From: Candidatus Rubneribacter avistercoris
GTDB lineage: Bacteria; Actinomycetota; Coriobacteriia; Coriobacteriales; Eggerthellaceae
Assembly: GCA_019115845.1 (NCBI GenBank)
Contig: DXCU01000077.1
Span: forward strand, 1-39,008
Direction: 5' to 3'
DNA: 39,008 nt
Under the pieces are notes generated by a model. It was not told the origin of the DNA. It did no database searches and worked only from the letters and a program-made list of their open reading frames with translations. A program made the position numbers and the translations under genes. Below, one piece after another: positions 1 to 9,729 of the stretch. The stretch's first letter is position 1; each line of letters opens with the position of its first letter.

Positions 1-62
1 CCGATGACGATGGGGCCGGATCCGATGACAAGGATGGTTTCGATGTCGGTGCGCTTAGGCAT
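1..62 (-). CDS. carB: Carbamoyl-phosphate synthase large subunit, N-terminal fragment
   Basis: Only the first 20 codons are inside the window; the gene runs off the left edge. The visible peptide begins MPKRTDIETILVIGSGPIVI, the standard start of the CarB ATP-grasp subunit with its glycine-rich GSGPIVIG motif. CarB makes carbamoyl phosphate from bicarbonate, ATP and the ammonia delivered by CarA, in the cytosol, feeding pyrimidine and arginine synthesis. Its ATG (60-62, complement) overlaps the end of carA by 8 bases, so the two are translationally coupled in a carAB operon. The identity rests on a short but highly characteristic stretch. Confidence 0.9.
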   Translation of the reverse strand, partial: MPKRTDIETILVIGSGPIVI

Positions 63-1455
63 GGGCGCCTCCTTCCGTCGCCGGCACGCGGCACGCAGCT
101 CCCGGCGCCGCAGCCTGCCGCGCGCCGAACGTCCAGCCGGCCAGGCGGTCCCGCGCGATGTCGATATCCAGATAGTCCCCGCGACCTCCCATCAGCCGCA
201 TGAACGCCGTGAACAGGTAGTGCGCGTCGGTGGGGCCGGGCGCGGCCTCAGGATGGTACTGCACGCTGAACGCGGGGATGTCCAGAAACGCGATGCCCTC
301 CGCCGTGCCGTCGTTGAGGTTCACGTGCGTGAGGCGGATGCGGCCGAAGCGATCGTTGCGCACGACGGGCGCGATGCCGGCGCGCGCCCAGAAGCGCAGG
401 TCGCCGTCGGCCGGATGCGCCGTCTTACCGCCCGAGAACTCCGGCATGAGCGGCCCCAAGCTCGGAAACACGATGCCGAATCCGTGGTTTTGCGCCGTGA
501 TCTCCACGCGGCCCGCAAGCAGGTTCATCACGGGATGGTTGCCGCCGCGGTGGCCGAACTTGAGCTTCTCCACCTGCGCGCCCGCCGCCTTGCCGATCAT
601 CTGGTGCCCCAGGCAGATGCCGAACACGGGCACGTGCCCGAGCAGCTTCTCCACCTGGGTGTACGTGCCCTCCACGGCCTCAGGATCGCCGGGGCCGTTC
701 GACAGGAACACGCCGTCGGGCCGCCTTGCCAGCACGTCCTCGGCCGGCGTGTCCCACGGCACCACGGTCAGATCGCACCCTGCGCGCACGAGGTTCTGCA
801 GGATGGAGCGCTTCGCACCGCAGTCGTAGGCGACCACCGAGAAACGCGCCTGCGCAGGCGGGACGAGCGCGAACGCCTGGCTTTCCGGCAGGTCGGCGGG
901 CTTGAACCGGTAGGGCGCCTTGCACGACACGCCGGCCGCCAGGTTCGCGCCCACGATGGAGCCGCTCGTGCGCACCTTCGCAAGCAGGCTCGCCTCGTCG
1001 GCGTCCTCGGTGGACAGCACGGCGCGCATGGCGCCGCGCTCGCGCACATGGCGCACGAGCGCACGCGTGTCCACGCCCTCGATGGCCACCACGCCGCGCT
1101 CGCGCAGGTAGTCGGGCAGGCTCATGGTGCTGCGCCAGTTCGAGGGGGCGGCGCACATATCGCGCACCACCAGGCCCCGCAGCGCGGGCGCGCCCGACTG
1201 GCAGTCATCCGGGTTCACGCCGTAGTTGCCGATCTGAGGATACGTCATCGCGACGATCTGCCCCGCGTACGACGGGTCGGTGACGACCTCCAGATACCCC
1301 TCCATCGAGGTGTTGAAGCAGATCTCGCCGAACACCTCCCCCGCCGCCGCGCACGCCGTGCCGCGGAACGTCGTCCCGTCCTCCAGCACGAGCAGCGCGG
1401 GCGCGCCCGCGGGTTTCGAGGTTCCCTCCAACAGCCGATCCGACATCACGCTCAC
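55..1455 (-). CDS. carA: Carbamoyl-phosphate synthase small (glutaminase) subunit
   Basis: CarA hydrolyses glutamine and passes ammonia to CarB. An N-terminal CPSase small-chain domain (LVLEDGTTFRG, FNTSMEGYLEVVTDPSYAGQIV) is followed by a class I glutamine amidotransferase domain with the catalytic Cys in GICLGHQM and the His/Glu pair in YHPEAAPGP. The frame is open upstream to 1599, but residues there are an arginine-rich translation of the regulatory leader. A GGAAGGAAG ribosome site sits 5 bases before a GTG at 1453-1455, so I chose that start; the ATG at 1444-1446 is the alternative. The resulting 466 residues is longer than the usual 360-380, with an alanine/arginine-rich tail after the conserved part. 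It is followed at once by carB. Confidence 0.93.
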   Translation of the reverse strand: MSVMSDRLLEGTSKPAGAPALLVLEDGTTFRGTACAAAGEVFGEICFNTSMEGYLEVVTDPSYAGQIVAMTYPQIGNYGVNPDDCQSGAPALRGLVVRDMCAAPSNWRSTMSLPDYLRERGVVAIEGVDTRALVRHVRERGAMRAVLSTEDADEASLLAKVRTSGSIVGANLAAGVSCKAPYRFKPADLPESQAFALVPPAQARFSVVAYDCGAKRSILQNLVRAGCDLTVVPWDTPAEDVLARRPDGVFLSNGPGDPEAVEGTYTQVEKLLGHVPVFGICLGHQMIGKAAGAQVEKLKFGHRGGNHPVMNLLAGRVEITAQNHGFGIVFPSLGPLMPEFSGGKTAHPADGDLRFWARAGIAPVVRNDRFGRIRLTHVNLNDGTAEGIAFLDIPAFSVQYHPEAAPGPTDAHYLFTAFMRLMGGRGDYLDIDIARDRLAGWTFGARQAAAPGAACRVPATEGGAHA

Positions 1456-1488
1456 AGCAGCTTCCTTCCCGTGCGCCATCGGCCCTGC

Positions 1489-1520
1489 AAAAAAGGCGCC
1501 TCGTCGAAGACGAAGGCGCC
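1489..1520 (-). terminator. Intrinsic terminator (attenuator) in the carA leader
   Basis: On the minus strand GGCGCC-T-TCGTC, loop TTC, GACGA-GGCGCC forms an 11-bp stem with one bulged base, followed by six T residues (complement of 1489-1494). It lies between the carA promoter and the carA start, so it can stop transcription before the gene. Together with the upstream hairpin at 1546-1577 it looks like a PyrR-type attenuator. Confidence 0.85.
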
Positions 1521-1545
1521 GAAAGCCGCACACTGCCGATGCGCA

Positions 1546-1577
1546 CCTTGTCGACCTCTCCGGGCCGCCTTTAAAGG
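1546..1577 (-). promoter_or_regulatory. PyrR-binding hairpin, carA leader
   Basis: The minus strand reads CCTT, TAAAGG, CGGCC, loop CGGAGA, GGTCG, AC, AAGG: a lower CCUU/AAGG stem, an asymmetric internal loop, a 5-bp upper stem and a terminal loop with the GGAGA core. The known PyrR anti-antiterminator loop has a CNGAGAG core on such a bipartite hairpin. The same architecture and several of the same bases recur in front of pyrR (9049-9080). PyrR with UMP would stabilise this hairpin and favour the terminator at 1489-1520. Binding itself is inferred. Confidence 0.75.
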
Positions 1578-1586
1578 TCCGGCACA

Positions 1587-1592
1587 AGTATA
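1587..1592 (-). promoter_or_regulatory. -10 box of the carA promoter (TATACT)
   Basis: TATACT on the minus strand lies about 10 bases upstream of the PyrR hairpin, the right place for a transcript to start just before that hairpin. No good -35 hexamer is visible at 17 bases. The same hexamer occurs at the pyrR, selD, selA and exported-protein promoters. Confidence 0.55.
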
Positions 1593-1622
1593 CGTCCATA
1601 GCGGAAATTTGATTTTGAAAAT

Positions 1623-1636
1623 GCAGAATTTTCTGC
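1623..1636. promoter_or_regulatory. Palindrome GCAGAA-TT-TTCTGC upstream of the carA promoter
   Basis: A 6+6 inverted repeat with a 2-base centre lies in a short AT-rich stretch between the divergent carA and ybaK genes, about 30 bases upstream of the carA -10. One arm (TTCTGCAT on the minus strand) is repeated at a similar distance upstream of the pyrR -10 box (around 9126-9133). It may be an operator or upstream element. The rest of 1600-1821 holds no gene that I can support. Confidence 0.35.
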
Positions 1637-1821
1637 TATTAGGATAAAAATATGCAGTATATGGCAGATGGAGGGGAAGCGGCGCGCGCAAGGCCCCTCG
1701 CCAACGCGGCCCGATCGCGCGATAATGGTCCCGACGCGAAACCATCGCCGAGGCGGCCTGCAACCGCCGCCAAGGCAGCATCGGCAACCGCCGCCGCAAG
1801 CGGCGTTGGAGGGGAGGGGCC

Positions 1822-2337
1822 ATGGGCCGCTACGGGAAAGAGGAGGTGCTCGCCTACTTGGACGGGCGCGGCGTGACGTACGAGGCGGTCGAGCACGAGG
1901 CGGTGTTCACGATGGAGGGCATGGAGGCTTTGCGCCTACCCTTCGCCGACGAGGTGGTGAAGAACCTCTTTCTGCGCGACGACAAGAAACGCGCCTACTA
2001 CTTGGTGATCATGCCCGAGGACAAGCCCGCGAACCTCAAAGAGCTGCGCCGGCTGCTCAAGGCGCGCCCTTTGCGCTTCGCCTCCGCAGAAGATTTGGAG
2101 GAGCTGCTCGGCCTGTACGCGGGGGCCGTCTCGCCCTTCGGCATCCTCAACGACGAAGAAGGGCGCGTGCAGGTGGTGATCGACGAGGAGCTGCGCTCCT
2201 ACCAGGGCCTCGGCGTCCACCCCAACGACAACACCGCCACGCTGCACGTGCCGTTGGACGCCATCTTGTCCATGGTGCGCGACAACGGCAACGATCTGGC
2301 CTTCGTCGCCCTCCCGCGCGCGGAGCGAACGGCCTAG
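1822..2337 (+). CDS. YbaK/ProX-family aminoacyl-tRNA deacylase (prolyl-tRNA editing)
   Basis: A 171-residue single-domain protein of the YbaK/ProX (INS-like) editing family. These free-standing cytosolic enzymes hydrolyse wrongly charged tRNAs such as Ala-tRNA-Pro or Cys-tRNA-Pro. The family lysine is seen at K47 in VVKNLFLRDDKK, followed by YYLVIMPEDKPANLK and, in the C-terminal part, the GILNDEEGRV and HPNDNTATLHV motifs typical of the ProXp-ala/PrdX subgroup. A GGAGGGGAGGGG ribosome site precedes the ATG directly. It is a lone gene divergent from carA and convergent with the exported-protein gene. Which tRNA it edits cannot be decided from sequence alone. Confidence 0.85.
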   Translation: MGRYGKEEVLAYLDGRGVTYEAVEHEAVFTMEGMEALRLPFADEVVKNLFLRDDKKRAYYLVIMPEDKPANLKELRRLLKARPLRFASAEDLEELLGLYAGAVSPFGILNDEEGRVQVVIDEELRSYQGLGVHPNDNTATLHVPLDAILSMVRDNGNDLAFVALPRAERTA

Positions 2338-2345
2338 AGCAGCTC

Positions 2346-2385
2346 GGCCGCGCGCGAGCCCCAGCCGCCACTTATGCGCGCGGCC
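2346..2385. terminator. Hairpin between convergent genes
   Basis: GGCCGCGCGC and GCGCGCGGCC form a 10-bp GC stem just after the ybaK stop. There is no real T-tract (TTGAGCG follows), so it is at best a weak or bidirectional terminator. A second 9-bp stem (2420-2443) overlaps the stop codon of the leftward gene. Confidence 0.4.
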
Positions 2386-2428
2386 TTGAGCGATCCTCCC
2401 GAGACGAGCTTGCCTGCGGGCCGCAAGC

Positions 2429-5400
2429 TCACGCGCTTGCGGCGGCCGCCCACACGCGGTAGTCCTCGAAGTTGATGTAGAGGCTCCAGTGGCGCAGGAA
2501 CCAGTACTTGGTGGTTGTCTCGTAGAGCACCTGGCCCTTCAAAAGCTTGTCCTGCCGCGTGTCGTACACGTCACCTGTCTGCACGAACGCATGGTAGACG
2601 GCGTAGTAGTCGGCCGTCTTCCTCTTGTCGTCAACGGATACCACGTAGCGGCTGCGCTGCGACTCCGACGCCTTGACGGCCGCGCGCGCGTGGTCCCCTC
2701 CCTCGACCACCAGCCCGTTGGCTGCGGAAGGGCTGAAAGAGGCGCCGTTGGGCACGCCGACGGACGCCATCTCCTCGGCGAGGTTCTTCGGCCCCTCGTA
2801 GCCCGGCTGGCCTTTGCGGGCGGCAAGGCGCTTGGCCATCTCCTCGAACTGCGCCGCCGAGACGCCCGTGCTGAGCGTGACCGGCCCCACCTTGTCGATG
2901 TCGCGGGTTGCGAGCGCGCCGGGGAAGTCGATGCCGCACTCGAGGAAGAAGGAGCGCTCGGACAACCCGCCGGCAGCAGAGGATTTTTCTGTGCTGAACA
3001 GGCTTTTCGTCACAAGGTTCAGCACGTTTCCGTCATCGCGGTCCACAATCCGCCGGGACAGGCTCGATTCCTTCACGATCTTGCCCGTCTCGTCCACTTC
3101 GCCCGAGATCGTCTTGGACACGGCTTCGGCCTGGGCGACAAGCGACGCCTGGGCCGCCTTGGCCGCCTGAAGCTCCGCAGAGCCCGGTGCGGCATCGGCA
3201 ATGGCCACGTTCAGCTCGCACATCGACGCCATGTACCCCACCAGGTAGGCTTGCCCCACATAGGCAAGGAATTGCCGGCGCGCGTCGAAGGTCTGCGGCT
3301 CCCAGTTGTAATAGGTGTCCACGTAATCGTAGTACAGCTCGCACACGCTCGACGCCGATATGGCCGAGTTCCCCACGATGAGCGCGCCCAAACCCTTCGT
3401 CAACTCGAGCGTCGTGCGGTTGTGGTGGGCCGAGTACTGCGACGTCGCCTGCGCCAACGTGCGCAACGCCTCCTGGTCGGCCTCGCTCATCTGGGAGAAC
3501 GATTCGGCCGAGCCGCCCACGTCCACCTTCCCCGCAGCGTCGCACACCAGAAGGGACATCCCGTTCTCCTCGCCCAGAACACTCACATAGCCCGAAAGGG
3601 CGTTTAAAGCCTGGCGGTAGGAGCTGCGCGACTCGAACGACTCCAGCTGCTGGCCGAGCCCCGCCACGCCGCGTTCGATGTCGTGCATGTTCGACTGGAT
3701 GGTGTCGAGGCGGTTCATAACGTCGGCCAGGGTGTAGACGGGCGGCGACATGACCCCTACGAGCTTCGCCACGCATCCGAACACGCTGCCGGCGCCTTGG
3801 AAGCAACCGTCCGCATCCCCCTCGAACGCGCGCACGAAGGAGCCGACGGCGTTGAGCGCCTCCTGGACGGCTTCAAGGGATTTCTCGGCTTTCTCGGCGG
3901 GGGTCAGATCCGGCGTGCGCGCCATGACCTGAGCCTCGCTACAGGTGAGAAGCGGGGCGCTTGCCGCCCCCACCGGGATCCCCCAGCGGTTCGACACCGC
4001 CCCGCCGCCTACGGACACCTGGCATAACGACAGCGCCCAGTCGGCAAGCTCGGCCTGGTCGGGAATGTGGTTGGCCGGCGCGCCGCAGCCGTCGGCATCG
4101 TCCACGAGAACCTCGAGCACATCCGCCTGGTCGGCCGGAAGCGTCGTCCGGAAGACGAAGGTCGAAGGCCCCGTGACAGCAAGCGTGCCCGCATCCACCA
4201 CCGAGGCGCTCTCGCATGCGGCATCGGCCCCTGCGGCGTCCTCGACCGCCGCAAGCGGCACGCGGGCCACGTCCACGAAGGCGCCTGCGGACCGCAAGTC
4301 AACCTTTCCACCGTCCGCATCCTCCACCGAGGCCTCGCAGGAAAGCTCGACGGATCCGTCGGCCTCCACCGTCGCGTCTATCACGCGCGCCACGGCGAAG
4401 AGCGTGGCGTCAACGTACTCGAGGGCGGTCGTCTCGTAGCCGGCCTCTTGGCCGCGCGCCACGTCGTCGGAAACCGCAACCATCTCGCCGCAGTTCACAG
4501 CAGCCGCGTCAATGCGCACGCCCCCTGCGGTGAGCGCCGCGTCCAAGCGCTCGAAGCGCGCCTCGGCGTCATCGCCTGGAACCTCCAGGGTGATCCGCGC
4601 CTCGTGAGCGCCCTCGACGGCCTCCACCGCCGTCACGCGAACGCCCCCGTCGGCGGGCAGCGAAAAACGATCTGCGGAAACGCCCGCCAAGAACTCGGCA
4701 CTGCCGATCGTCAGAGGCAGAGCGAAAAGGCCGTCCGCCGCGTTATAGCCCTCCCCCGCGCCCGCGTCGGCATCGAGCAGACGCGCCTCGGGGACCTCTG
4801 CGGGAACGACGCCCATGCAGCAGAGGACGTCCTCGGAAAAAGCGTCGGCGGCCGCGCGCACGGCGCCGTCGGAGCCGTCGTCTGCCACGCGCCCCTCGAT
4901 GACAAGGTCGACCTGCGTGTCGGACGCGCGGTTAGCCGACGCAACCGCGCAGCCAGAAAACGCGTCTTCAAGGGAGAAGGAGGCCGCGGACAGATCCTCG
5001 GCAAAAGGCGTGTCCGACACAAGCGACACGTGCGCCCGGTCGGCGCCCTGCGCCACATGCGCTTCGGTGGAAAGCCACGCCACGGTGCTGCAAGCGTCCT
5101 CGGGAAGCGGGTCGGCCGATGTCGCCCGCATGCGGGCGGTCAGCTCGAACGACGAGCCTTGCAGCACGGCCGTCGCGTGCGCCGTGCCTTCGAGGGCGGC
5201 CCCTTCCACCGCATCGCCGTCGGCGGCGAACGCGAGGGAGGCGGGCGCAAGCCCTGCCGCAAGCCCAGCGGCCAAAAGGACGCAGAACGCGTCCCGGCCC
5301 GCGTTGCGCGCCCGACGCGAGCGGCGCAGCGCAAAGGCCGCGAAAGCCGCGAGCGCAACCGCCGCCGCGGCCAAAAGGGCGCCTACCGAGCCCTCGCCCG

Positions 5401-5857
5401 TGCCTGCGAGCGGCTTCACGGCCCCGCCCCCGGCACCGCCCGCATCGGCAAGCGAGAGCGTCGCCTGGACGCGCAGCGTGCCGCCCGGCTCCACCGTCTC
5501 GGCGCTCGCCCGTACCTCGCCCTCGACCACGCGAAGTCCCTCGGGCACCGTCAGCTCCAGATCGGCGCCGCGCAGGGCCGTGAGGCCCCCGTTCTCGCCT
5601 GTTGCCGTGACCAGCACCGCGCCGTCAGCGGCCTCCTCCACCGACACCGACGCCCGGGGCTGCCAGAGCGCGTCCTCCTCCGCCGCCCGAGCGTCCGCCC
5701 AGGCGACGGCGGGCATGCAGAGAGCAAGCGCCGCGAGCGCCATCAAAGCGCAAACGAGCGCCGAGGTGCGAGCGCCCTTCGCGCCAAGCGGGGACCGTCC
5801 TTTCGCAATCTGACCGGATGCGGACTTGCCGTGCCGCTTCACCAGGTGTCTCCTCAT
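2429..5857 (-). CDS. Large exported/membrane-anchored protein of unknown function
   Basis: No family recognised. The 1142-residue product starts with a basic, Sec-type signal (hydrophobic residues about 32-53, AWADA cleavage-like site). Residues about 60-140 look like a beta-rich Ig-like domain (LELTVPEGLRVVEGEV, GGTLRVQATLSL). Then come PLAGTGEG (149-156), a hydrophobic segment (about 157-177), RRSRRAR (178-184) and a second hydrophobic segment ending ASLAFAADG (about 189-213). About 900 further residues follow: beta-rich and Cys-containing to about 640, then alpha-helical (LEAVQEALNAVGSFVRAFEG, MNRLDTIQSNMHDIERGVAG). The ATG at 5855-5857 follows GGAGGGG by 8 bases; the frame upstream lacks a ribosome site. 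It is monocistronic between the pyrC terminator and a convergent gene. A surface or adhesion role is a guess from topology only. Confidence 0.8.
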   Translation of the reverse strand: MRRHLVKRHGKSASGQIAKGRSPLGAKGARTSALVCALMALAALALCMPAVAWADARAAEEDALWQPRASVSVEEAADGAVLVTATGENGGLTALRGADLELTVPEGLRVVEGEVRASAETVEPGGTLRVQATLSLADAGGAGGGAVKPLAGTGEGSVGALLAAAAVALAAFAAFALRRSRRARNAGRDAFCVLLAAGLAAGLAPASLAFAADGDAVEGAALEGTAHATAVLQGSSFELTARMRATSADPLPEDACSTVAWLSTEAHVAQGADRAHVSLVSDTPFAEDLSAASFSLEDAFSGCAVASANRASDTQVDLVIEGRVADDGSDGAVRAAADAFSEDVLCCMGVVPAEVPEARLLDADAGAGEGYNAADGLFALPLTIGSAEFLAGVSADRFSLPADGGVRVTAVEAVEGAHEARITLEVPGDDAEARFERLDAALTAGGVRIDAAAVNCGEMVAVSDDVARGQEAGYETTALEYVDATLFAVARVIDATVEADGSVELSCEASVEDADGGKVDLRSAGAFVDVARVPLAAVEDAAGADAACESASVVDAGTLAVTGPSTFVFRTTLPADQADVLEVLVDDADGCGAPANHIPDQAELADWALSLCQVSVGGGAVSNRWGIPVGAASAPLLTCSEAQVMARTPDLTPAEKAEKSLEAVQEALNAVGSFVRAFEGDADGCFQGAGSVFGCVAKLVGVMSPPVYTLADVMNRLDTIQSNMHDIERGVAGLGQQLESFESRSSYRQALNALSGYVSVLGEENGMSLLVCDAAGKVDVGGSAESFSQMSEADQEALRTLAQATSQYSAHHNRTTLELTKGLGALIVGNSAISASSVCELYYDYVDTYYNWEPQTFDARRQFLAYVGQAYLVGYMASMCELNVAIADAAPGSAELQAAKAAQASLVAQAEAVSKTISGEVDETGKIVKESSLSRRIVDRDDGNVLNLVTKSLFSTEKSSAAGGLSERSFFLECGIDFPGALATRDIDKVGPVTLSTGVSAAQFEEMAKRLAARKGQPGYEGPKNLAEEMASVGVPNGASFSPSAANGLVVEGGDHARAAVKASESQRSRYVVSVDDKRKTADYYAVYHAFVQTGDVYDTRQDKLLKGQVLYETTTKYWFLRHWSLYINFEDYRVWAAAASA

Positions 5858-5918
5858 AGCGACACCCCTCCTCGCCTCTGCTCGCGCACCGGCCCTTTCC
5901 AATGCGCGCTTTTGGGAA

Positions 5919-5947
5919 AGTATACCCGACGATCACGCGAGCCGGAA
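5919..5947 (-). promoter_or_regulatory. Promoter of the exported-protein gene
   Basis: Minus strand TTCCGG, 17-base spacer, TATACT. The -35/-10 pair closely matches the one found for pyrR (TTCCGA, 17, TATACT). It lies between the pyrC terminator and the gene start, giving a leader of about 55 bases. Confidence 0.6.
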
Positions 5948-5974
5948 AGGGGGCAGCCCGTCGCCGGCATCCGC

Positions 5975-6008
5975 AAAACGGCCCTGCATCGAAAACGATG
6001 CAGGGCCG
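5975..6008 (-). terminator. Intrinsic terminator of the pyrRBC operon
   Basis: CGGCCCTGCATCG and CGATGCAGGGCCG form a perfect 13-bp stem with a 4-base loop, followed on the minus strand by TTTT. It lies 31 bases downstream of the pyrC stop and separates the operon from the exported-protein gene. Confidence 0.88.
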
Positions 6009-6039
6009 TCCGTCGAAAGCAGAAGAGCGCTCCGAACCG

Positions 6040-7332
6040 CTACTCCACGATGGCGCCGTCCTCCAGCGTGGCGTAGCCGCCCACGTAGACGTCGGTGGCG
6101 CGGCCCGTGAGCTTAGCGCCGATGAAGCCCGAGTTCACGGCCTTGCTCGCAAACTCCGCGGCGTCCACCGTCCAGGCGGCCTCCGGATCGATGACCGTGA
6201 GGTCGGCCGTGCTGCCCGCCTCCAAGGCCACGCGCTCGATGCGCAGGATCTGGCGCGGGCGCACCGCCAGAAGCTCCACGGCGCGCTCCCAGCTGATGAC
6301 GCCGGGCTTCACCAGATGCGTGACCACCAGCGAAAGCGCCGTCTCCAACCCTATCATGCCGAAGGGCGCCAGCTCGAACTCGCGGTCCTTCTCGAAGTCG
6401 ATGTGCGGGGCGTGATCGGTGGCGATGGCGTCCACCGTGCCGTCCGCAACGCCCTTGATGAGCGCATCGGCGTCGGCGGCCGTGCGCAGCGGAGGATTCA
6501 CCTTGAGGGAGGTGTTGTAGTCATCGCCTATGGCGTCCTCGGTGAGGAACAGATGATGCGGCGTCACCTCGCAGGTCACCGGCAGGCCCTCGGCCTTCGC
6601 GGCGCGCACAAGCTCAAGGCCGCGGGCCGTGGTCAGGTGCTGGACGTGCAGCGGGCAGCCGGTGAGGCGGCAGAGCGCTATGTCGCGGGCGATCTGGATC
6701 TCCTCGCCCTCGGCCGGCCAGCCGAGCATCCCCAGACGCGTGGAGGCCACGCCCTCGTTCACCTGGCCCTCGCCCACCAGGTCCTCGTCCTGGCAGTGGC
6801 TCATCACCACGCGGTCGAACTGGACGGCGTAATCCATGACGCGGCGCATCATGCCCGCGCCCTGCACCCCGCGCCCGTCATCGGTGAACGCGACGGCGCC
6901 GTGGGCCACCATGTCGCCCATCTCGGAGAGCGTCTCGCCTTTGAGGCCCTGCGAGCAGGAACCGGCCACATGCACGCGGCACTTGCCCACCGCCGCTGCG
7001 CGCGCCAGCACGTACTCCACGCCCAGCGCGCTGTCGATGACGGGCTTGGTGTTGGGCATGCAGCACACCGCCGTGAAGCCGCCGTGGGCCGCGGCGCGCG
7101 TGCCGGAGGCGATGTCCTCCTTCTGCTCGTAGCCGGGCTCGCGCAGATGCACGTGCAAATCCACCAGGCCGGGCACCACGATCTTGCCGGACAGGTCGCG
7201 CTCGACGCCCTTCTCCATGGAAAGTCCCTGGCCCACCTCGACGATCTTCCCGTCGCGCACCAGGATGTCGGCCGTGGCGTTCAGGCCGACCTGCGGGTCG
7301 ATCACATGCGCGTTCTTAAGCAGCAAAGCCAT
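6040..7332 (-). CDS. pyrC: Dihydroorotase (class I)
   Basis: PyrC closes carbamoyl-aspartate to dihydroorotate, the third step of pyrimidine synthesis, in the cytosol. The 430-residue length fits the Gram-positive class I enzyme. The metal-binding DLHVHLREPG motif (H60, H62, R64) is followed by GFTAVCCMPNTKP, VTCEVTPHHLFLTED and the catalytic Asp in ATDHAPH. The chosen ATG (7330-7332) follows GGAGGG by 7 bases; the longer frame begins with TTG and lacks a ribosome site. It overlaps the pyrB 3' end by 17 bases and is the last gene of pyrR-pyrB-pyrC, ending at a strong terminator. Confidence 0.95.
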   Translation of the reverse strand: MALLLKNAHVIDPQVGLNATADILVRDGKIVEVGQGLSMEKGVERDLSGKIVVPGLVDLHVHLREPGYEQKEDIASGTRAAAHGGFTAVCCMPNTKPVIDSALGVEYVLARAAAVGKCRVHVAGSCSQGLKGETLSEMGDMVAHGAVAFTDDGRGVQGAGMMRRVMDYAVQFDRVVMSHCQDEDLVGEGQVNEGVASTRLGMLGWPAEGEEIQIARDIALCRLTGCPLHVQHLTTARGLELVRAAKAEGLPVTCEVTPHHLFLTEDAIGDDYNTSLKVNPPLRTAADADALIKGVADGTVDAIATDHAPHIDFEKDREFELAPFGMIGLETALSLVVTHLVKPGVISWERAVELLAVRPRQILRIERVALEAGSTADLTVIDPEAAWTVDAAEFASKAVNSGFIGAKLTGRATDVYVGGYATLEDGAIVE

Positions 7333-8260
7333 CTTCGCTCCCTCCAAGCAAAAGGTACATTTCGGCCATGCGGGTGAGAATGCCCGCGTAGACCTGATCG
7401 AGAATGACCGAGCGCTTTGGGTGGTCGGCCATGTAGCTGTCCAGTTCGACGCCGCGGTTGATGGGGCCGGGATGGCAGATGAGGGCGTCGGGCTTCATAA
7501 GGTGCTCGCGTTCCTTCGTCAGGCCGTAGAGCATGTTGTACTCGCGCAGGCTGGGGTACGGCGCGCCCTCCAGGCGCTCGCGCTGGATGCGCAGCATGTA
7601 CACCACGTCCAGCTCGGGCAGGGCCTCGTCGAGCTTGGCGGTCACGTGGTCGGCGCCGAGGACGTCGGGACGCGCGGGCATGAGCGTGGGAGGCGCTATG
7701 ACCGTGACCTCGCAGCCCATGATCTTGAGCGCGGGGATGAGGCTGCCGCACACGCGGGAATGCCCGATGTCGCCCACCACGCCCACGTGCAGCTTGTCCA
7801 GGTCGCCCTTCGCCTGCCAGATGGAGTACAGGTCGAGGAGGGCCTGCGTGGGATGCTGGTGCTTGCCGTCGCCCGCGTCGATGACGTGGACGCCGGACAC
7901 GTCGGCTATTTTGCGCGGCACGCCCGCGTGCTTGTCGCGCACGATGATCATGTCTATTTTGTAGGAGCACAGCGTCTCCACCGTGTCCACCAGGCTCTCG
8001 CCCTTCACCGTGGAGGTGGAGCTGCCGCCGAAGTTCAGGCTGTTGGCGCTCAAGCGTTTCTCGGCGATCTCGAACGACGAGCGCGTGCGGGTGGACGGCT
8101 CGTTGAACATGTTCACCACCGTGGTGCCCTTGAGCGTGGGCACCTGCTTGATGCGGCGCTCGTTGACCTCCTTGAAGCGCACAGCCGTCTCCAGGACGGT
8201 CATGATGTCGTCGGCCGAGTACTCCGTGATGTCTATCAGGTGCTTGTGGTTGAAGGCCAT
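7316..8260 (-). CDS. pyrB: Aspartate carbamoyltransferase catalytic subunit
   Basis: PyrB joins carbamoyl phosphate and aspartate. The 314-residue length is typical. The carbamoyl-phosphate loop STRTR (S56-R60 in NEPSTRTRSSFE) is present, as are FGGSSTSTVKGESLVDT, HPTQALLDLYSI, VVGDIGHSRV and HPGPINRGVE. I chose the ATG at 8258-8260, preceded by GGAGGTGA at 9 bases; a GTG at 8270-8272 would sit on the ribosome site itself. It starts 4 bases after the pyrR stop and overlaps pyrC. No pyrI regulatory subunit is present, consistent with control through PyrR attenuation. Confidence 0.96.
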   Translation of the reverse strand: MAFNHKHLIDITEYSADDIMTVLETAVRFKEVNERRIKQVPTLKGTTVVNMFNEPSTRTRSSFEIAEKRLSANSLNFGGSSTSTVKGESLVDTVETLCSYKIDMIIVRDKHAGVPRKIADVSGVHVIDAGDGKHQHPTQALLDLYSIWQAKGDLDKLHVGVVGDIGHSRVCGSLIPALKIMGCEVTVIAPPTLMPARPDVLGADHVTAKLDEALPELDVVYMLRIQRERLEGAPYPSLREYNMLYGLTKEREHLMKPDALICHPGPINRGVELDSYMADHPKRSVILDQVYAGILTRMAEMYLLLGGSEDGFAA

Positions 8261-8264
8261 AGCG

Positions 8265-9593
<1,329 letters not shown>

Positions 9594-9657
9594 CCGCGCG
9601 GAAGCGTTCGCGCGGCCTGCCGCGAACCGCGACCGAACCGCAACCGATCCGGCGTGC

Positions 9658-9663
9658 TATACT
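9658..9663 (+). promoter_or_regulatory. -10 box of the selD promoter
   Basis: TATACT preceded by TGC (an extended -10) lies 67 bases upstream of the selD ATG. No convincing -35 hexamer is visible, which is common with extended -10 promoters. Confidence 0.5.
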
Positions 9664-9729
9664 TCCATGAAATCGCCGCCCTCGCGCGACGCGGGGCGGC
9701 GCGCGTTGGAGACGGAACGGAAAGCGGCC

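Noticed and set aside
4..1647. 547-codon open frame antisense to carA
   Set aside because: Arginine/histidine-rich translation typical of an antisense shadow in high-GC DNA; carA and its leader on the other strand explain the region.
2420..2443. TGA stop of the exported protein inside a 9-bp hairpin as a Sec site
   Set aside because: The TGA lies in the hairpin loop itself, with no Cys/Sec motif around it and no conserved sequence after it.
4067..6076. 669-codon open frame antisense to the exported protein gene
   Set aside because: No family motifs, Arg/His/Gly-rich, spans the promoter and the pyrC terminator; a GC-rich shadow.
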